This document shows, in pieces, positions 35,572-44,317 of a DNA stretch of 64,000 nucleotides (position 1 is its first letter; each line of letters opens with the position of its first letter). The stretch is from Dysgonomonas sp. UBA7710 (lineage in GTDB: Bacteria > Bacteroidota > Bacteroidia > Bacteroidales > Dysgonomonadaceae): NCBI RefSeq assembly GCF_002482385.1, contig NZ_DLFW01000002.1, forward strand, positions 1 through 64,000. Direction: 5' to 3'. The translations under genes and the position numbers were made by a program. The notes beneath the pieces are model-generated. The model saw only the letters and a program-made list of their open reading frames with translations, had not been told where the DNA came from and searched no databases.

Positions 35572-35982
35572 ATGAGCGATCGTAAGTTTTCAATATCAAT
35601 ACATATATTAGTACTTCTGGCAACGAGTTTGGATGAATGGATTTCTTCCGATTATCTGGCAGGAAGTATGAATATCAATCCTGTGTTGGTAAGAAAAGAA
35701 TTATCGAACCTTCGCAGGCATGGGTTTGTTGTAAGTAAAGAAGGTAAGAACGGCGGTAGTATGCTGGCAAAGCCGGCAGACAAGATCCTTCTTTCCGATA
35801 TATATAGAATAGTCAGTTCCCGGACAGCATTAGGTAATTCATTAGCATCTCCGAATCCGAAATGTCCGGTAGGAAAACAGATTAATGAGCATTTGCACGA
35901 TTTGAATATGGAAGCGGAAGATTTTATAATCGCAAAACTTTCGGGCCAGACACTGGCCGATTTCAAGAAGAAATTCGAATGA
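35572..35982 (+). CDS. Rrf2-family transcriptional regulator, YwnA-like
   Basis: I set the start at ATG 35572 (MSDRKFSISIHILVLLAT), because the -7 box lies at 35540 and the longer frame would begin upstream of the promoter. 136 residues. The winged helix is visible in SSDYLAGSMNINPVLVRKELSNLRRHGFV and KNGGSMLAKPADKILLSDIYR (by position). Only one cysteine (PKCPVG) remains, so an IscR/NsrR-type iron-sulfur cluster is not expected. The next gene is an NAD(P)-binding oxidoreductase, as in the ywnA-ywnB arrangement of Bacillus. Confidence 0.88.
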   Translation: MSDRKFSISIHILVLLATSLDEWISSDYLAGSMNINPVLVRKELSNLRRHGFVVSKEGKNGGSMLAKPADKILLSDIYRIVSSRTALGNSLASPNPKCPVGKQINEHLHDLNMEAEDFIIAKLSGQTLADFKKKFE

Positions 35983-35997
35983 TTTTTTTTACGCAAA

Positions 35998-36020
35998 ACT
36001 GTAATAAATATAGATACAGA
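35998..36020 (+). promoter_or_regulatory. Second, degenerate Rrf2-type operator
   Basis: ACTGTAAT at 35998-36005, 7 bp, then GATACAGA at 36013-36020. The left half-site is identical to the palindrome at 35549 and the right half keeps TACAG. It lies 28 bp upstream of the oxidoreductase ATG at 36049. Confidence 0.55.
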
Positions 36021-36048
36021 AAAAGGTAACATTTAAAAATAAAACAAT

Positions 36049-36699
36049 ATGAAAGTAGCATTAATAGGAGCAACAGGGTTTGTTGGCTCGCATTTATTAC
36101 AAGAGTTGGTAAACAGAGGTTTTGAAGTGACAGCATTGGCCCGTTCCGTGGATAAGATTCCGGTAAAGGATGGTCAGCCAAAGGCGGTTGCAGCAGATGT
36201 AACAGACGTAAAAGCATTAGCCGCGGTATTGAAGGGAAATGATGTTGTCCTGAGCGCTTTTAATCCCGGATGGTCGAATCCGGATATTTATAATGATTTC
36301 ATGAAAGGATCGGAAGCTATCCGGCAAGCAGTAAAGGAAGCCGGAATAAAACGATATGTGATGATAGGCGGGGCCGGTAGCTTGTACATAGATGGGCAGC
36401 AAATAGTGGATGGAGCAGACTTCCCCGAAAATATTAAGCCCGGAGCAACTGCGGCAAGGGATTACCTGAATGTGCTGAAAAAAGAAAAAGAGCTCGATTG
36501 GACAATGTTTTCACCTGCTATCAATATGCATCCGGGTATTAAGACCGGAAGAACAGGTAAATACAGGCTGGGAACGGATGAGCCTGTATTTGATAAGGAT
36601 GGCGAATCGGTATTGTCTGTCGAAGACCTTGCAGTAGCTGTTGTTGATGAAATTGAGAATCATAAATTCTCCCGCCAACGCTTTACAGCCGGATATTAA
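36049..36699 (+). CDS. NAD(P)-binding atypical short-chain reductase, YwnB/NmrA-like
   Basis: 216 residues. The N-terminal GATGFVGSHLLQEL is the dinucleotide-binding loop, VAADVTD follows strand 3, and GVIS-type core residues are seen in KRYVMIGGAGSLYID. The lack of a YxxxK catalytic pair in the usual place marks it as an NmrA/flavin-reductase-like atypical SDR. It probably works in redox or electrophile stress under control of the upstream Rrf2 regulator. The substrate is unknown. Confidence 0.85.
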   Translation: MKVALIGATGFVGSHLLQELVNRGFEVTALARSVDKIPVKDGQPKAVAADVTDVKALAAVLKGNDVVLSAFNPGWSNPDIYNDFMKGSEAIRQAVKEAGIKRYVMIGGAGSLYIDGQQIVDGADFPENIKPGATAARDYLNVLKKEKELDWTMFSPAINMHPGIKTGRTGKYRLGTDEPVFDKDGESVLSVEDLAVAVVDEIENHKFSRQRFTAGY

Positions 36700-36724
36700 T
36701 TGATATATAGAATCTATACGGTAT

Positions 36725-36757
36725 AGGCAGTATTTCAAATGTGAATACTGCCTTTTT
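36725..36757 (+). terminator. Rho-independent terminator after the NAD(P) oxidoreductase
   Basis: AGGCAGTATT at 36725-36734 pairs perfectly with AATACTGCCT at 36744-36753, followed by TTTT. It lies 26 bp after the stop codon. Confidence 0.8.
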
Positions 36758-36858
36758 GTATATTTATAACATAAGATATAAGCTTAAATGGCTAGTTTCG
36801 AAACGAAAAAAGTTTTATCTTTAGGCTGTTTTTTAACAGAAAGTCATTTGTAAAATCT

Positions 36859-37500
36859 ATGAACGTAAAAATATTTGAATTTAACCCGATTAGCGAAAAT
36901 ACATATGTGGCATATGATGAAACGAAGGAGTGTGTCATCATCGATCCGGGTTGTTTCTTCCCGGATGAGAAGGCGCTCTTGCTGAATTTCATCCTCGATA
37001 ACGATCTGGTGGTGAAGCACCTCTTGAATACTCATCTGCATTTCGACCATATATTCGGAAATAATTTTATATACGAACAGTTTCATCTGGAAACAGAGGC
37101 AAACAAAGGAGATGAATTTCTTCTGGAGCAATTGCCGGCCCAATTGCAAATGTTCGGCTTTAAGAATGAAAGTGCTGAAATCCCCCGGATTAGCAAGTAT
37201 CTGAATGAAAACGATGTGGTGACATTCGGTAATCAGAGATTTATAGTTCTGGAAATACCGGGACATTCGCCGGGCAGCATCATTTTCTATAATCAGGATG
37301 CAGGCTGTGCTTTTGTCGGAGATGTATTGTTCAGGGGAAGCGTAGGGCGTACCGACCTTGCCGGAGGAAGCCATGGACAGCTTATTGCCGGTATAAAGAG
37401 CAAACTGCTCACACTGCCTAAAGAAACAGTCATATATTCAGGCCACGGGCCGTTAACTACAATAGGGGAAGAAATTAAAAGTAATTTTTATTTACAATAA
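36859..37500 (+). CDS. MBL-fold metallo-hydrolase, glyoxalase II-like
   Basis: 213 residues. The metal-binding motif THLHFDH, the later GHSPGS histidine, GDVLFRGSVGRTDLAGG aspartate and SGHG histidine complete the dinuclear metallo-beta-lactamase site. The family hydrolyses thioesters such as S-lactoylglutathione or related substrates. It ends 17 bp before gcvP and is probably co-transcribed with it. The physiological substrate cannot be read. Confidence 0.87.
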   Translation: MNVKIFEFNPISENTYVAYDETKECVIIDPGCFFPDEKALLLNFILDNDLVVKHLLNTHLHFDHIFGNNFIYEQFHLETEANKGDEFLLEQLPAQLQMFGFKNESAEIPRISKYLNENDVVTFGNQRFIVLEIPGHSPGSIIFYNQDAGCAFVGDVLFRGSVGRTDLAGGSHGQLIAGIKSKLLTLPKETVIYSGHGPLTTIGEEIKSNFYLQ

Positions 37501-37517
37501 AACAGAACGGAAAGCAC

Positions 37518-40370
37518 ATGAAAAGCGAAAGATTCCAACATCGCCATATTGGCATCAATGCAGAAGAAGAGAAAATAATGTTGGCTAAAATCGGGGTGAA
37601 ATCCCTTGATGAGCTGATAGACCAGACGATTCCTCAGAATATCCGGCTGCAAAGTGCATTGAATTTGCCGGAGGCTCTCAGTGAACACGAATATGCCGAA
37701 GAAATGGCATTGATGGCCTCGAAAAACCGTATATGCGCTTCGTATATAGGGATGGGATGGTACGATACGGTATGTCCCGCACCTATCTTCCGTAATGTAT
37801 TCGAAAATCCTGTTTGGTACACATCTTATACACCATACCAGGCGGAAATATCGCAAGGCCGTCTCGAAGCTTTAATGAACTTCCAGACAATGGTGAGCGA
37901 GTTGACAGGTCTTCCTTTATCGAACTGTTCCCTGCTTGATGAAGCTACAGCCGGAGCGGAAGCCGCTGCAATGATGCATGCCCTGCGCAGCCGCGATCAG
38001 GTGAAAAACGGAGCAAACAAATTGTTTGTTGATAAAAATATATTCCCGCAAACACTCGCTGTAATCAATACCCGTGCCGTGCCGCAAGGTATAGAGGTCG
38101 TAGTTGGCGATTATAAGGTATTTGATATTAACAGTGAATTTTTTGGCGCTATTATCCAATACCCGAATTCGAACGGTAGTGTCGAAGATTATACAGCTTT
38201 TACTGAAAAAGTGCATGCAGCAGGATGTAAAGTCGCTGTAGCTACCGATCTGATGGCATTGACCCTGTTGGTCCCTCCGGGAGAATGGGGTGCAGACATA
38301 GCATTCGGAAGCAGCCAGCGGTTTGGTATTCCGATGTTTTATGGGGGGCCTTCAGCCGGATTCTTCGCAACAAAAGAAGAAAACAAACGGAATGTGCCCG
38401 GACGTATCATCGGTGTATCGAAAGACGCTTATGGTAAGTCGGCGTATCGTATGGCATTGCAAACCCGCGAACAGCATATCAAGCGGGAGAAAGCAACCTC
38501 AAATATTTGTACGGCTCAGGCATTGTTGGCTACTATGGCCGGTTTCTATGCCGTATATCACGGGCCTAAAGGCTTGAAGGAGATTGCAAAACGGATTCAC
38601 TCGGCAACAGCATTGATAGCAGATGAACTGAAAGAACTGGGCTATACTGTCCTTAACGAGCAGTATTTCGATACATTAAAAATAGGTCTGGCCAGTGGTG
38701 TCTCTCAATATTCTTTACGTGAATATGCTGAAATGCGCGATATCAATCTGCGTTATTATGAGGGTGGAGAAGTAGGCATCAGTATAGATGAGACTATCAC
38801 GGAATATAAAGCCCATGAACTTTTGGCTGTGTTTTCCCTTGCAGCCGGACGCATGGAGGTATTTATGATTGATGATCTTCCCGAAAAACGGATTATTAAA
38901 GATGATTTCCTCCGTAAAAGTGAATACTTACAGCACGAAGTATTTAATTCATATCATACCGAAACGGAGTTGATGCGTTATATTAAACGCCTCGACAGAA
39001 AAGATATATCACTTGCCCATTCTATGATTTCGCTTGGTTCATGCACCATGAAGCTGAATGCTGCATCAGAACTGCTCCCTCTTTCATTGGGCGGGTTCCA
39101 GAATATCCATCCGTTTGCACCTCAGTCGCAGACTCAGGGATATAACGAATTGATAGAAGAACTGGGTGAATACCTCAAAGAAATAACAGGTTTTGCAGGC
39201 GTTAGTTTTCAACCTAATTCGGGTGCAGCCGGAGAATATGCGGGCTTGATGACAATCCGTAAATATCAGGAGAGTATCGGACAGGGGCATCGCAATATTA
39301 TCCTTATTCCTGCATCGGCTCACGGCACCAATCCTGCATCCGCTATACAGGCCGGATATGAGACTGTTACCATAGATTGCGATGCACATGGGAATGTAGT
39401 ATTGGAAGACTTACAGGCGAAAGCTGATCTGCATAAAGACAATCTTGCAGGGTGCATGATTACATATCCGTCTACACACGGTATTTTCGAAAAGGAAATA
39501 AAGGAAATGTGCAAGGTTGTCCATGAAAAAGGAGGACAGGTGTACATGGACGGAGCAAATATGAATGCACAGGTCGGACTGACCAATCCGGGCTTTATCG
39601 GCGCCGATGTATGTCACCTCAATCTCCACAAAACATTTGCTATTCCTCATGGTGGCGGAGGCCCGGGTGAGGGTCCTATTTGTGTGGCTGAGCACCTGAT
39701 CCCGTTTCTTCCTCACCATCCTGAGCTGGATGGCAGCACGGTGAATACTGTTGCTTCTGCTCCGTTTGGTAGTGCGGGAATATTGCCTATCACTTATGGA
39801 TACATCCGTATGCTGGGTGCGGAAGGGCTTACGCATGCGACTAAAATAGCTATACTGAATGCAAACTATCTGGCCGAATGTTTTAAGGATACCTATGGTG
39901 TCGTTTACAGAGGTACATCGGGCAGGGTAGGACATGAATTGATACTGGAATGCCGCAAGGTGAAAGATACATCCGGTATAACCGAATCGGACATTGCCAA
40001 GCGCTTGATGGATTACGGTTATCACGCGCCTACATTGTCTTTCCCTGTACACGGTACATTGATGATAGAGCCTACCGAGAGTGAAAGTCTGGCGGAACTT
40101 AACCGTTTTGTAGATACAATGAACCAGATATGGGAGGAAATCAAGGAAGTGGAAAACGGTACATATACCAAAGAAGATAATGTGCTGGTAAATGCACCTC
40201 ATCCTGAATATGAAGTATGTGCGGACGAATGGAAACATGCTTATCCGCGATCAAAGGCTGCTTATCCGCTTCAATTTGTGAAGGATAATAAATTCTGGAT
40301 AAATGTAGCCCGTGTAGATAATGCTTTTGGGGACAGGAACCTGATTACCTGCCTGTGTGATATGGGATAA
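37518..40370 (+). CDS. gcvP: Glycine dehydrogenase (aminomethyl-transferring), P protein
   Basis: 950 residues, the full single-chain P protein of the glycine cleavage system. It decarboxylates glycine with pyridoxal phosphate and transfers aminomethyl to the lipoyl H protein. The PLP lysine is K705 in HLNLHKTFAIPHGGGGPG; the N-terminal half opens with RHIGINAEEEKIMLAKIG. gcvH and gcvT are not in this window. It starts 17 bp after the MBL hydrolase gene. Confidence 0.97.
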   Translation: MKSERFQHRHIGINAEEEKIMLAKIGVKSLDELIDQTIPQNIRLQSALNLPEALSEHEYAEEMALMASKNRICASYIGMGWYDTVCPAPIFRNVFENPVWYTSYTPYQAEISQGRLEALMNFQTMVSELTGLPLSNCSLLDEATAGAEAAAMMHALRSRDQVKNGANKLFVDKNIFPQTLAVINTRAVPQGIEVVVGDYKVFDINSEFFGAIIQYPNSNGSVEDYTAFTEKVHAAGCKVAVATDLMALTLLVPPGEWGADIAFGSSQRFGIPMFYGGPSAGFFATKEENKRNVPGRIIGVSKDAYGKSAYRMALQTREQHIKREKATSNICTAQALLATMAGFYAVYHGPKGLKEIAKRIHSATALIADELKELGYTVLNEQYFDTLKIGLASGVSQYSLREYAEMRDINLRYYEGGEVGISIDETITEYKAHELLAVFSLAAGRMEVFMIDDLPEKRIIKDDFLRKSEYLQHEVFNSYHTETELMRYIKRLDRKDISLAHSMISLGSCTMKLNAASELLPLSLGGFQNIHPFAPQSQTQGYNELIEELGEYLKEITGFAGVSFQPNSGAAGEYAGLMTIRKYQESIGQGHRNIILIPASAHGTNPASAIQAGYETVTIDCDAHGNVVLEDLQAKADLHKDNLAGCMITYPSTHGIFEKEIKEMCKVVHEKGGQVYMDGANMNAQVGLTNPGFIGADVCHLNLHKTFAIPHGGGGPGEGPICVAEHLIPFLPHHPELDGSTVNTVASAPFGSAGILPITYGYIRMLGAEGLTHATKIAILNANYLAECFKDTYGVVYRGTSGRVGHELILECRKVKDTSGITESDIAKRLMDYGYHAPTLSFPVHGTLMIEPTESESLAELNRFVDTMNQIWEEIKEVENGTYTKEDNVLVNAPHPEYEVCADEWKHAYPRSKAAYPLQFVKDNKFWINVARVDNAFGDRNLITCLCDMG

Positions 40371-40484
40371 GGCATCTATTGTAGTAGGACTTTAGGATGT
40401 GAATTGTTGTAAACATATAAAGATAGTTTAAACTAAAATCGTATTAATTTGTTTATTGTAAAATAAACACAAAATTGTAAAACT

Positions 40485-40805
40485 ATGAAATTGAAATTGT
40501 TTTTAATGACGGTTATATTAATGATGGGTATAAGTACAACACTAGATGCTCAGAATAAAAAACCTTTGAAGAATGATAAAGAGACAGTCCTATTCGATGT
40601 TTCGATGACTTGTGAGAATTGTCAGAAGCGTATTGAAAAGAATATTGCATTCGAAAAAGGAGTAACGGATATGAAAGTAGATCTTGAAAATAAAACAGTA
40701 CTGATCGAATTCAAAAAAACTCAGACAACAGTGGAAAATCTTAAAGCCGCAATTGAAAAATTGGGGTATGAGGTCAAAATACACAATAGTGAACAAAAAA
40801 AATAA
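40485..40805 (+). CDS. Exported heavy-metal-associated (HMA) domain protein
   Basis: 106 residues. A signal peptide (1-22, ending TLDAQ) is followed by one ferredoxin-like HMA domain with a CxxC site in DVSMTCENCQKRIEK. The first cysteine is preceded by MT as in copper and mercury chaperones (MxCxxC: M-T-C-E-N-C). It probably binds Cu(I) or another soft metal in the periplasm. The NlpE-like lipoprotein gene starts 7 bp downstream, suggesting a joint envelope metal-handling operon. Confidence 0.85.
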   Translation: MKLKLFLMTVILMMGISTTLDAQNKKPLKNDKETVLFDVSMTCENCQKRIEKNIAFEKGVTDMKVDLENKTVLIEFKKTQTTVENLKAAIEKLGYEVKIHNSEQKK

Positions 40806-40812
40806 TAGAAAC

Positions 40813-41265
40813 ATGAAAAAATTATTTATCATTATTGCAGCTATGGGATTAATGTATAGCTGTGGTGGTGGCACTCAAAAAGGACAGGAAGAAAAAGCTT
40901 CTGTTGATGAATTCTCTGAAATCGCAAAGCAGGTAAAAGACGAGCATAATGCTAAAAATTCGCTGGATTATGTGGGGACATATACCGGTAAAATGCCTAC
41001 AGCCAGTGGCGAAGGCATGATTGTATCTATTACATTATCTGACAGTACATACGTTAAAAATACAGAGTATGTAAATAAGAAAAACAGTAAATCGGAAGAA
41101 AAAGGTAAATATACCTGGAATGCTGCCGGTAATACAATTATTTTGGATGGTGTGAAAGATGCGCCTAACCAGTATTTCGTAGGAGAGAATACATTGACAC
41201 AGTTGGATATGGAAGGTAATAAAATAACCGGAGATATGGCTGACCTGTATATTTTGAAGAAATAA
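40813..41265 (+). CDS. NlpE-like lipoprotein lacking the CxxC motif
   Basis: The start is the ATG at 40813 (MKKLFIIIAAMGLMYSCGGG, clear lipobox); the longer frame overlaps the HMA gene. 150 residues. The C-terminal half has the NlpE N-domain pattern YVGTYTGKMPTASGEGMIVSITLSDSTYV and GKYTWNAAGNTIILDG (by position). In classical NlpE the loop after the first strands carries CxxC (CADC); here that place reads TASG, so thiol-based copper or redox sensing is not expected through it. It probably works with the HMA protein. Confidence 0.75.
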   Translation: MKKLFIIIAAMGLMYSCGGGTQKGQEEKASVDEFSEIAKQVKDEHNAKNSLDYVGTYTGKMPTASGEGMIVSITLSDSTYVKNTEYVNKKNSKSEEKGKYTWNAAGNTIILDGVKDAPNQYFVGENTLTQLDMEGNKITGDMADLYILKK

Positions 41266-41285
41266 TCCTTTGATTTTACATAAAG

Positions 41286-41317
41286 AAAGTCCTTTTCATG
41301 ATTATGAAAAGGACTTT
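41286..41317 (+). terminator. Strong terminator after the NlpE-like gene, overlapping the end of the convergent gene
   Basis: AAAGTCCTTTTCAT at 41286-41299 pairs perfectly with 41304-41317 (14 bp, 4-nt loop GATT), followed on the plus strand by TT. The stop codon of the convergent 264-residue gene lies at 41302 inside the loop, and its last codons form one arm of the stem. Confidence 0.85.
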
Positions 41318-42096
41318 TTGAATTCTTCTACTTTCTCGGTATACAATTCTTTTATATCTTTTTCAAAATCGGTATATTCGAATGATATACAGAATAAATC
41401 ATAAGCAATCTTTTCGAATTCATCAAAAGAATGGGCCGGTTTTTGGGGATCGAAGTATGTTATTATTATTCTATCTTTTTCCTTACAGTCTTTACCCATA
41501 CATATTATTTTGCGACACTTATGTCCATAGTAGCCACAGTATTCAAAAGCAGGGATATATTTCTTGATGTATTTGTTAAAATAACATTGTAATTGCTCTT
41601 TTGATTTGATTTCGTTCTCTTTCTCTTTAGAAACAATATGTCTGATAACCATTTTACCATAAAAATTAAGCATTGAATACATTTTTAGGTTATAATTATC
41701 TTTATCATCTTTAATCTTATCTAACTGAATAAAAAACTTTTCCATAAAAGGTTTTAATATCCTATCTTCTTCATTGATTTTTCTATTTTTGTCATGGACT
41801 TTAAATGTATTCAATGCATAATAAACAGAATACATTGCAAGCCATACTCCGGCACAAGTCAAACACGGATTAAAAAAATCCAAAAAACTAATTATACTAT
41901 CTTTATGAAGATCGAAATCTTCTGAGTGATGCTTATTTATAAATTCTATTGTAGTAATGATAAAGAATATAATTGTAAATATGAATAAGATCCCAAATAT
42001 AAGATAGAACCAGAATGTGAAGAACTTCTTTGTTTTTTCAACAAACTCAGTCCATTCGTCCTTTGTTTTTTTAATAAACTTAGTCCATTTGTTCAT
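41302..42096 (-). CDS. Two-TM membrane protein, partner of the P-loop ATPase; unknown function
   Basis: 264 residues, not a recognised family with confidence. A charged amphipathic N-terminus (WTKFIKKTKDEWTEFVEKTKKF) leads to TM1 at about 28-51 (FWFYLIFGILFIFTIIFFII). TM2 is at about 76-97 (NPCLTCAGVWLAMYSVYYAL). A mostly soluble charged C-terminal domain of about 165 residues follows, with cysteines in YCGYYGHKCRKIICMGKDCK. The segment FMEKFFIQLDKIKDD after TM2 is reminiscent of putative AbiC-like membrane proteins, but weakly. It overlaps the ATPase gene by 17 bp and is very AT-rich. I infer an effector or membrane anchor for the ATPase. Confidence 0.65.
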   Translation of the reverse strand: MNKWTKFIKKTKDEWTEFVEKTKKFFTFWFYLIFGILFIFTIIFFIITTIEFINKHHSEDFDLHKDSIISFLDFFNPCLTCAGVWLAMYSVYYALNTFKVHDKNRKINEEDRILKPFMEKFFIQLDKIKDDKDNYNLKMYSMLNFYGKMVIRHIVSKEKENEIKSKEQLQCYFNKYIKKYIPAFEYCGYYGHKCRKIICMGKDCKEKDRIIITYFDPQKPAHSFDEFEKIAYDLFCISFEYTDFEKDIKELYTEKVEEFKKSFS

Positions 42097-44317
42097 TAGG
42101 TATCATTTTTTGCAATTGACAATCAAGTTCACTTCTTCTATTAATATAGATAGGTTCCTGTTCGCTATTACTACCTGCCGGATTGGTAAAATATGATTTT
42201 AATATTTTACTAATACTATCACGTGCCTGCTCTTCGAGTTTTTTTGCAAAAGAGAAATCTTCATCTTGATTATAATAACATTTGAACTCTTGTTGTATAT
42301 TTTCAAATTTATTTTTTTCAGATTGCTCTATATTGATGAATAAACCTATTATTTTGGGAATAGAACAAAATATATTCTTAATAATAAAATGTGAAGGTCC
42401 GATATTAAATTCAGAATAGTAATTTCCAATAGGTATACCTGTTTTTAAAAAGTCTTCTGGAAAAAATATATGCTCTAAGCACACAGCTAGCAAGTTTACA
42501 TTGATAGGTAAAATTTTTAAAAGCTTTCTTCCTCTATCAGTAATTTCCATTGGTATATTCTCAATAGTTTCATCATCTTCATCACTCGGTTCATATCTTC
42601 CATTTCTTAAAATTATGCTTTGATCTTCCCTTAGTTCAACACAGGCCAGTTTTATAGCATCTTTTCCATATGAGAATATTTTATTCAATATTTCAGTTAC
42701 TTTTCTGGTTGTAAGATTGTTATGGCGATTGAGGAGTTGCAGTATTCTGATTTTCATAAATGGAGTAAACACCATAGTATTTATTCCTATAACAGACGGG
42801 AAACGATAAATATTAGGTATATAACTATTATCGTAATGTGCAGAAGCATTGATATTTCCGAATTTTAAAGTATTATCATTTTTCAAGGTATATTCATAAA
42901 AAATATTACAATAACCTGTATCTGGGTTTATGAATAAGGATTCGAAATATTTATAAACATTTCGTGCCAAGGAAGTATTTGATAGAATCGTATCAGTAGT
43001 ACCAAAGATTGAATCTATAAACTTGTCTATAATATTCAGGATTATTCTTTTATTTCCTGCGTATATCGAATCTATTTCTTCGCATGCCTCTTCAAAAGAT
43101 AATTCTTTATACTCAGGAATGAAACTACTGCCAATTAATCTTATAATATGGGTAATATATTCTTCTTTCTGCTTGTTTGACTCTTTATCAGTCGGATTTT
43201 GGACATTGATATGATAATCTAATCGTTTCTTTATCATTCTATACGTAGATGGCGATCCTATAACCCAACATTTAGGAGGGTGTGTAGAACTAGGTATTAA
43301 CCTTTTATAAGTACTATAACGAACAGCTATCAAAAATAAACTTTGGTCAAATATTGGTTTTGTATCAATTTTATCTAACTCATCTCTTCTATTTTGATAT
43401 TCGTTTTTACTCCTATCATTAGGATTAAGCTGGTCAAAATTATCGAGTATAATTATGAATTTATATTCCTGTATCATTTCCTGCAATAATTCTTTACATA
43501 TTTTGGAATACTCAGAGGGTATGGATATTAGCTTCTTGCTGTTATAATCACAAAAATACTTATGACAATTAACTACATCCAGTTCTTTGAATTTATTGAA
43601 TAATTTATGTAGTATGGGATCTATATCGCTTCTTATATCTCTACCATTTAGTCTCTTGAAGCTTTTACTCCATGAACAATAATATGTAAACAGTATGCGG
43701 CAAAGTTTGAATTGTATAGCTTCATCCAAGGTTGTTGCAGGACCAAATATTTTCATGACATTTATCCTAACCGAGATAATATTATCTTCATTGAGTTCGT
43801 ACTCATAACGGCTTATGAAATAATTAAAAAAGGCAGTCTTTCCTGACCCTCTAATCCCTGTTATATATATTGTTTTGTCCTCAGAGTGGAGGCTGTTGTC
43901 TTTGACCTTAATTTTCTTTATTGTGTTTTTAATTTCAGAATAAAATTTAAGATTAACCCCATTTTCATTGACTATATCTCCGCTCTCTTTTAGTTGGGAT
44001 ATTACATTTAAATTTTCGGTTACGTATGTGTTGGTTATCTTGTCTCCATATTCTTTAATAGATGGATTCACATCATAGTGACGAAATATTTTTTTTGCAA
44101 AATCTTTTAAACCTTCTGGCTCTGTTTTTATAGGTTGCGGTACTCGTTTATAATCAGTTGTACGCATATGACACTCATACGGGGTGTCCATTGAGCATTG
44201 AAGATTATTTTTCTGTAATCGTTCTCCTTCTTGTTTTCCAAACTCTATTAGTTCATTGATTTTGTTTAATATTTTATCTCGATATTCAAGAGATTCATTT
44301 TCTGCAGATCTGTTCAT
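42080..44317 (-). CDS. P-loop ATPase with winged-helix C-terminal region, STAND/ORC-like
   Basis: 745 residues. Walker A is at 154-161 (GIRGSGKT), Walker B at about 288-295 (FIIILDNFDQL, D292), and a sensor-like arginine in FLIAVRYSTYKRL. The N-terminal 130 residues are helical. A winged-helix-like segment occurs in FMKIRILQLLNRHNNLTTRKVTEILNKIFS (by position), with ITDRGRKLLKILP after it. The order P-loop NTPase then winged helix resembles STAND/ORC AAA proteins. Very AT-rich compared with neighbours, between core genes, next to a repeat island: signs of horizontal gain. No known defence family was recognised with certainty. It overlaps its partner gene by 17 bp. Confidence 0.72.
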   Translation of the reverse strand: MNRSAENESLEYRDKILNKINELIEFGKQEGERLQKNNLQCSMDTPYECHMRTTDYKRVPQPIKTEPEGLKDFAKKIFRHYDVNPSIKEYGDKITNTYVTENLNVISQLKESGDIVNENGVNLKFYSEIKNTIKKIKVKDNSLHSEDKTIYITGIRGSGKTAFFNYFISRYEYELNEDNIISVRINVMKIFGPATTLDEAIQFKLCRILFTYYCSWSKSFKRLNGRDIRSDIDPILHKLFNKFKELDVVNCHKYFCDYNSKKLISIPSEYSKICKELLQEMIQEYKFIIILDNFDQLNPNDRSKNEYQNRRDELDKIDTKPIFDQSLFLIAVRYSTYKRLIPSSTHPPKCWVIGSPSTYRMIKKRLDYHINVQNPTDKESNKQKEEYITHIIRLIGSSFIPEYKELSFEEACEEIDSIYAGNKRIILNIIDKFIDSIFGTTDTILSNTSLARNVYKYFESLFINPDTGYCNIFYEYTLKNDNTLKFGNINASAHYDNSYIPNIYRFPSVIGINTMVFTPFMKIRILQLLNRHNNLTTRKVTEILNKIFSYGKDAIKLACVELREDQSIILRNGRYEPSDEDDETIENIPMEITDRGRKLLKILPINVNLLAVCLEHIFFPEDFLKTGIPIGNYYSEFNIGPSHFIIKNIFCSIPKIIGLFINIEQSEKNKFENIQQEFKCYYNQDEDFSFAKKLEEQARDSISKILKSYFTNPAGSNSEQEPIYINRRSELDCQLQKMIPNEQMD

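Noticed and set aside
39411..40238. 275-codon frame antisense to gcvP
   Set aside because: A shadow of the strongly coding plus strand; no start context or recognisable domain.
42080..44317. Assignment of the ATPase to a named defence family (for example AVAST or KAP)
   Set aside because: Length and Walker motifs are compatible, but I see no diagnostic family motif beyond the P-loop.
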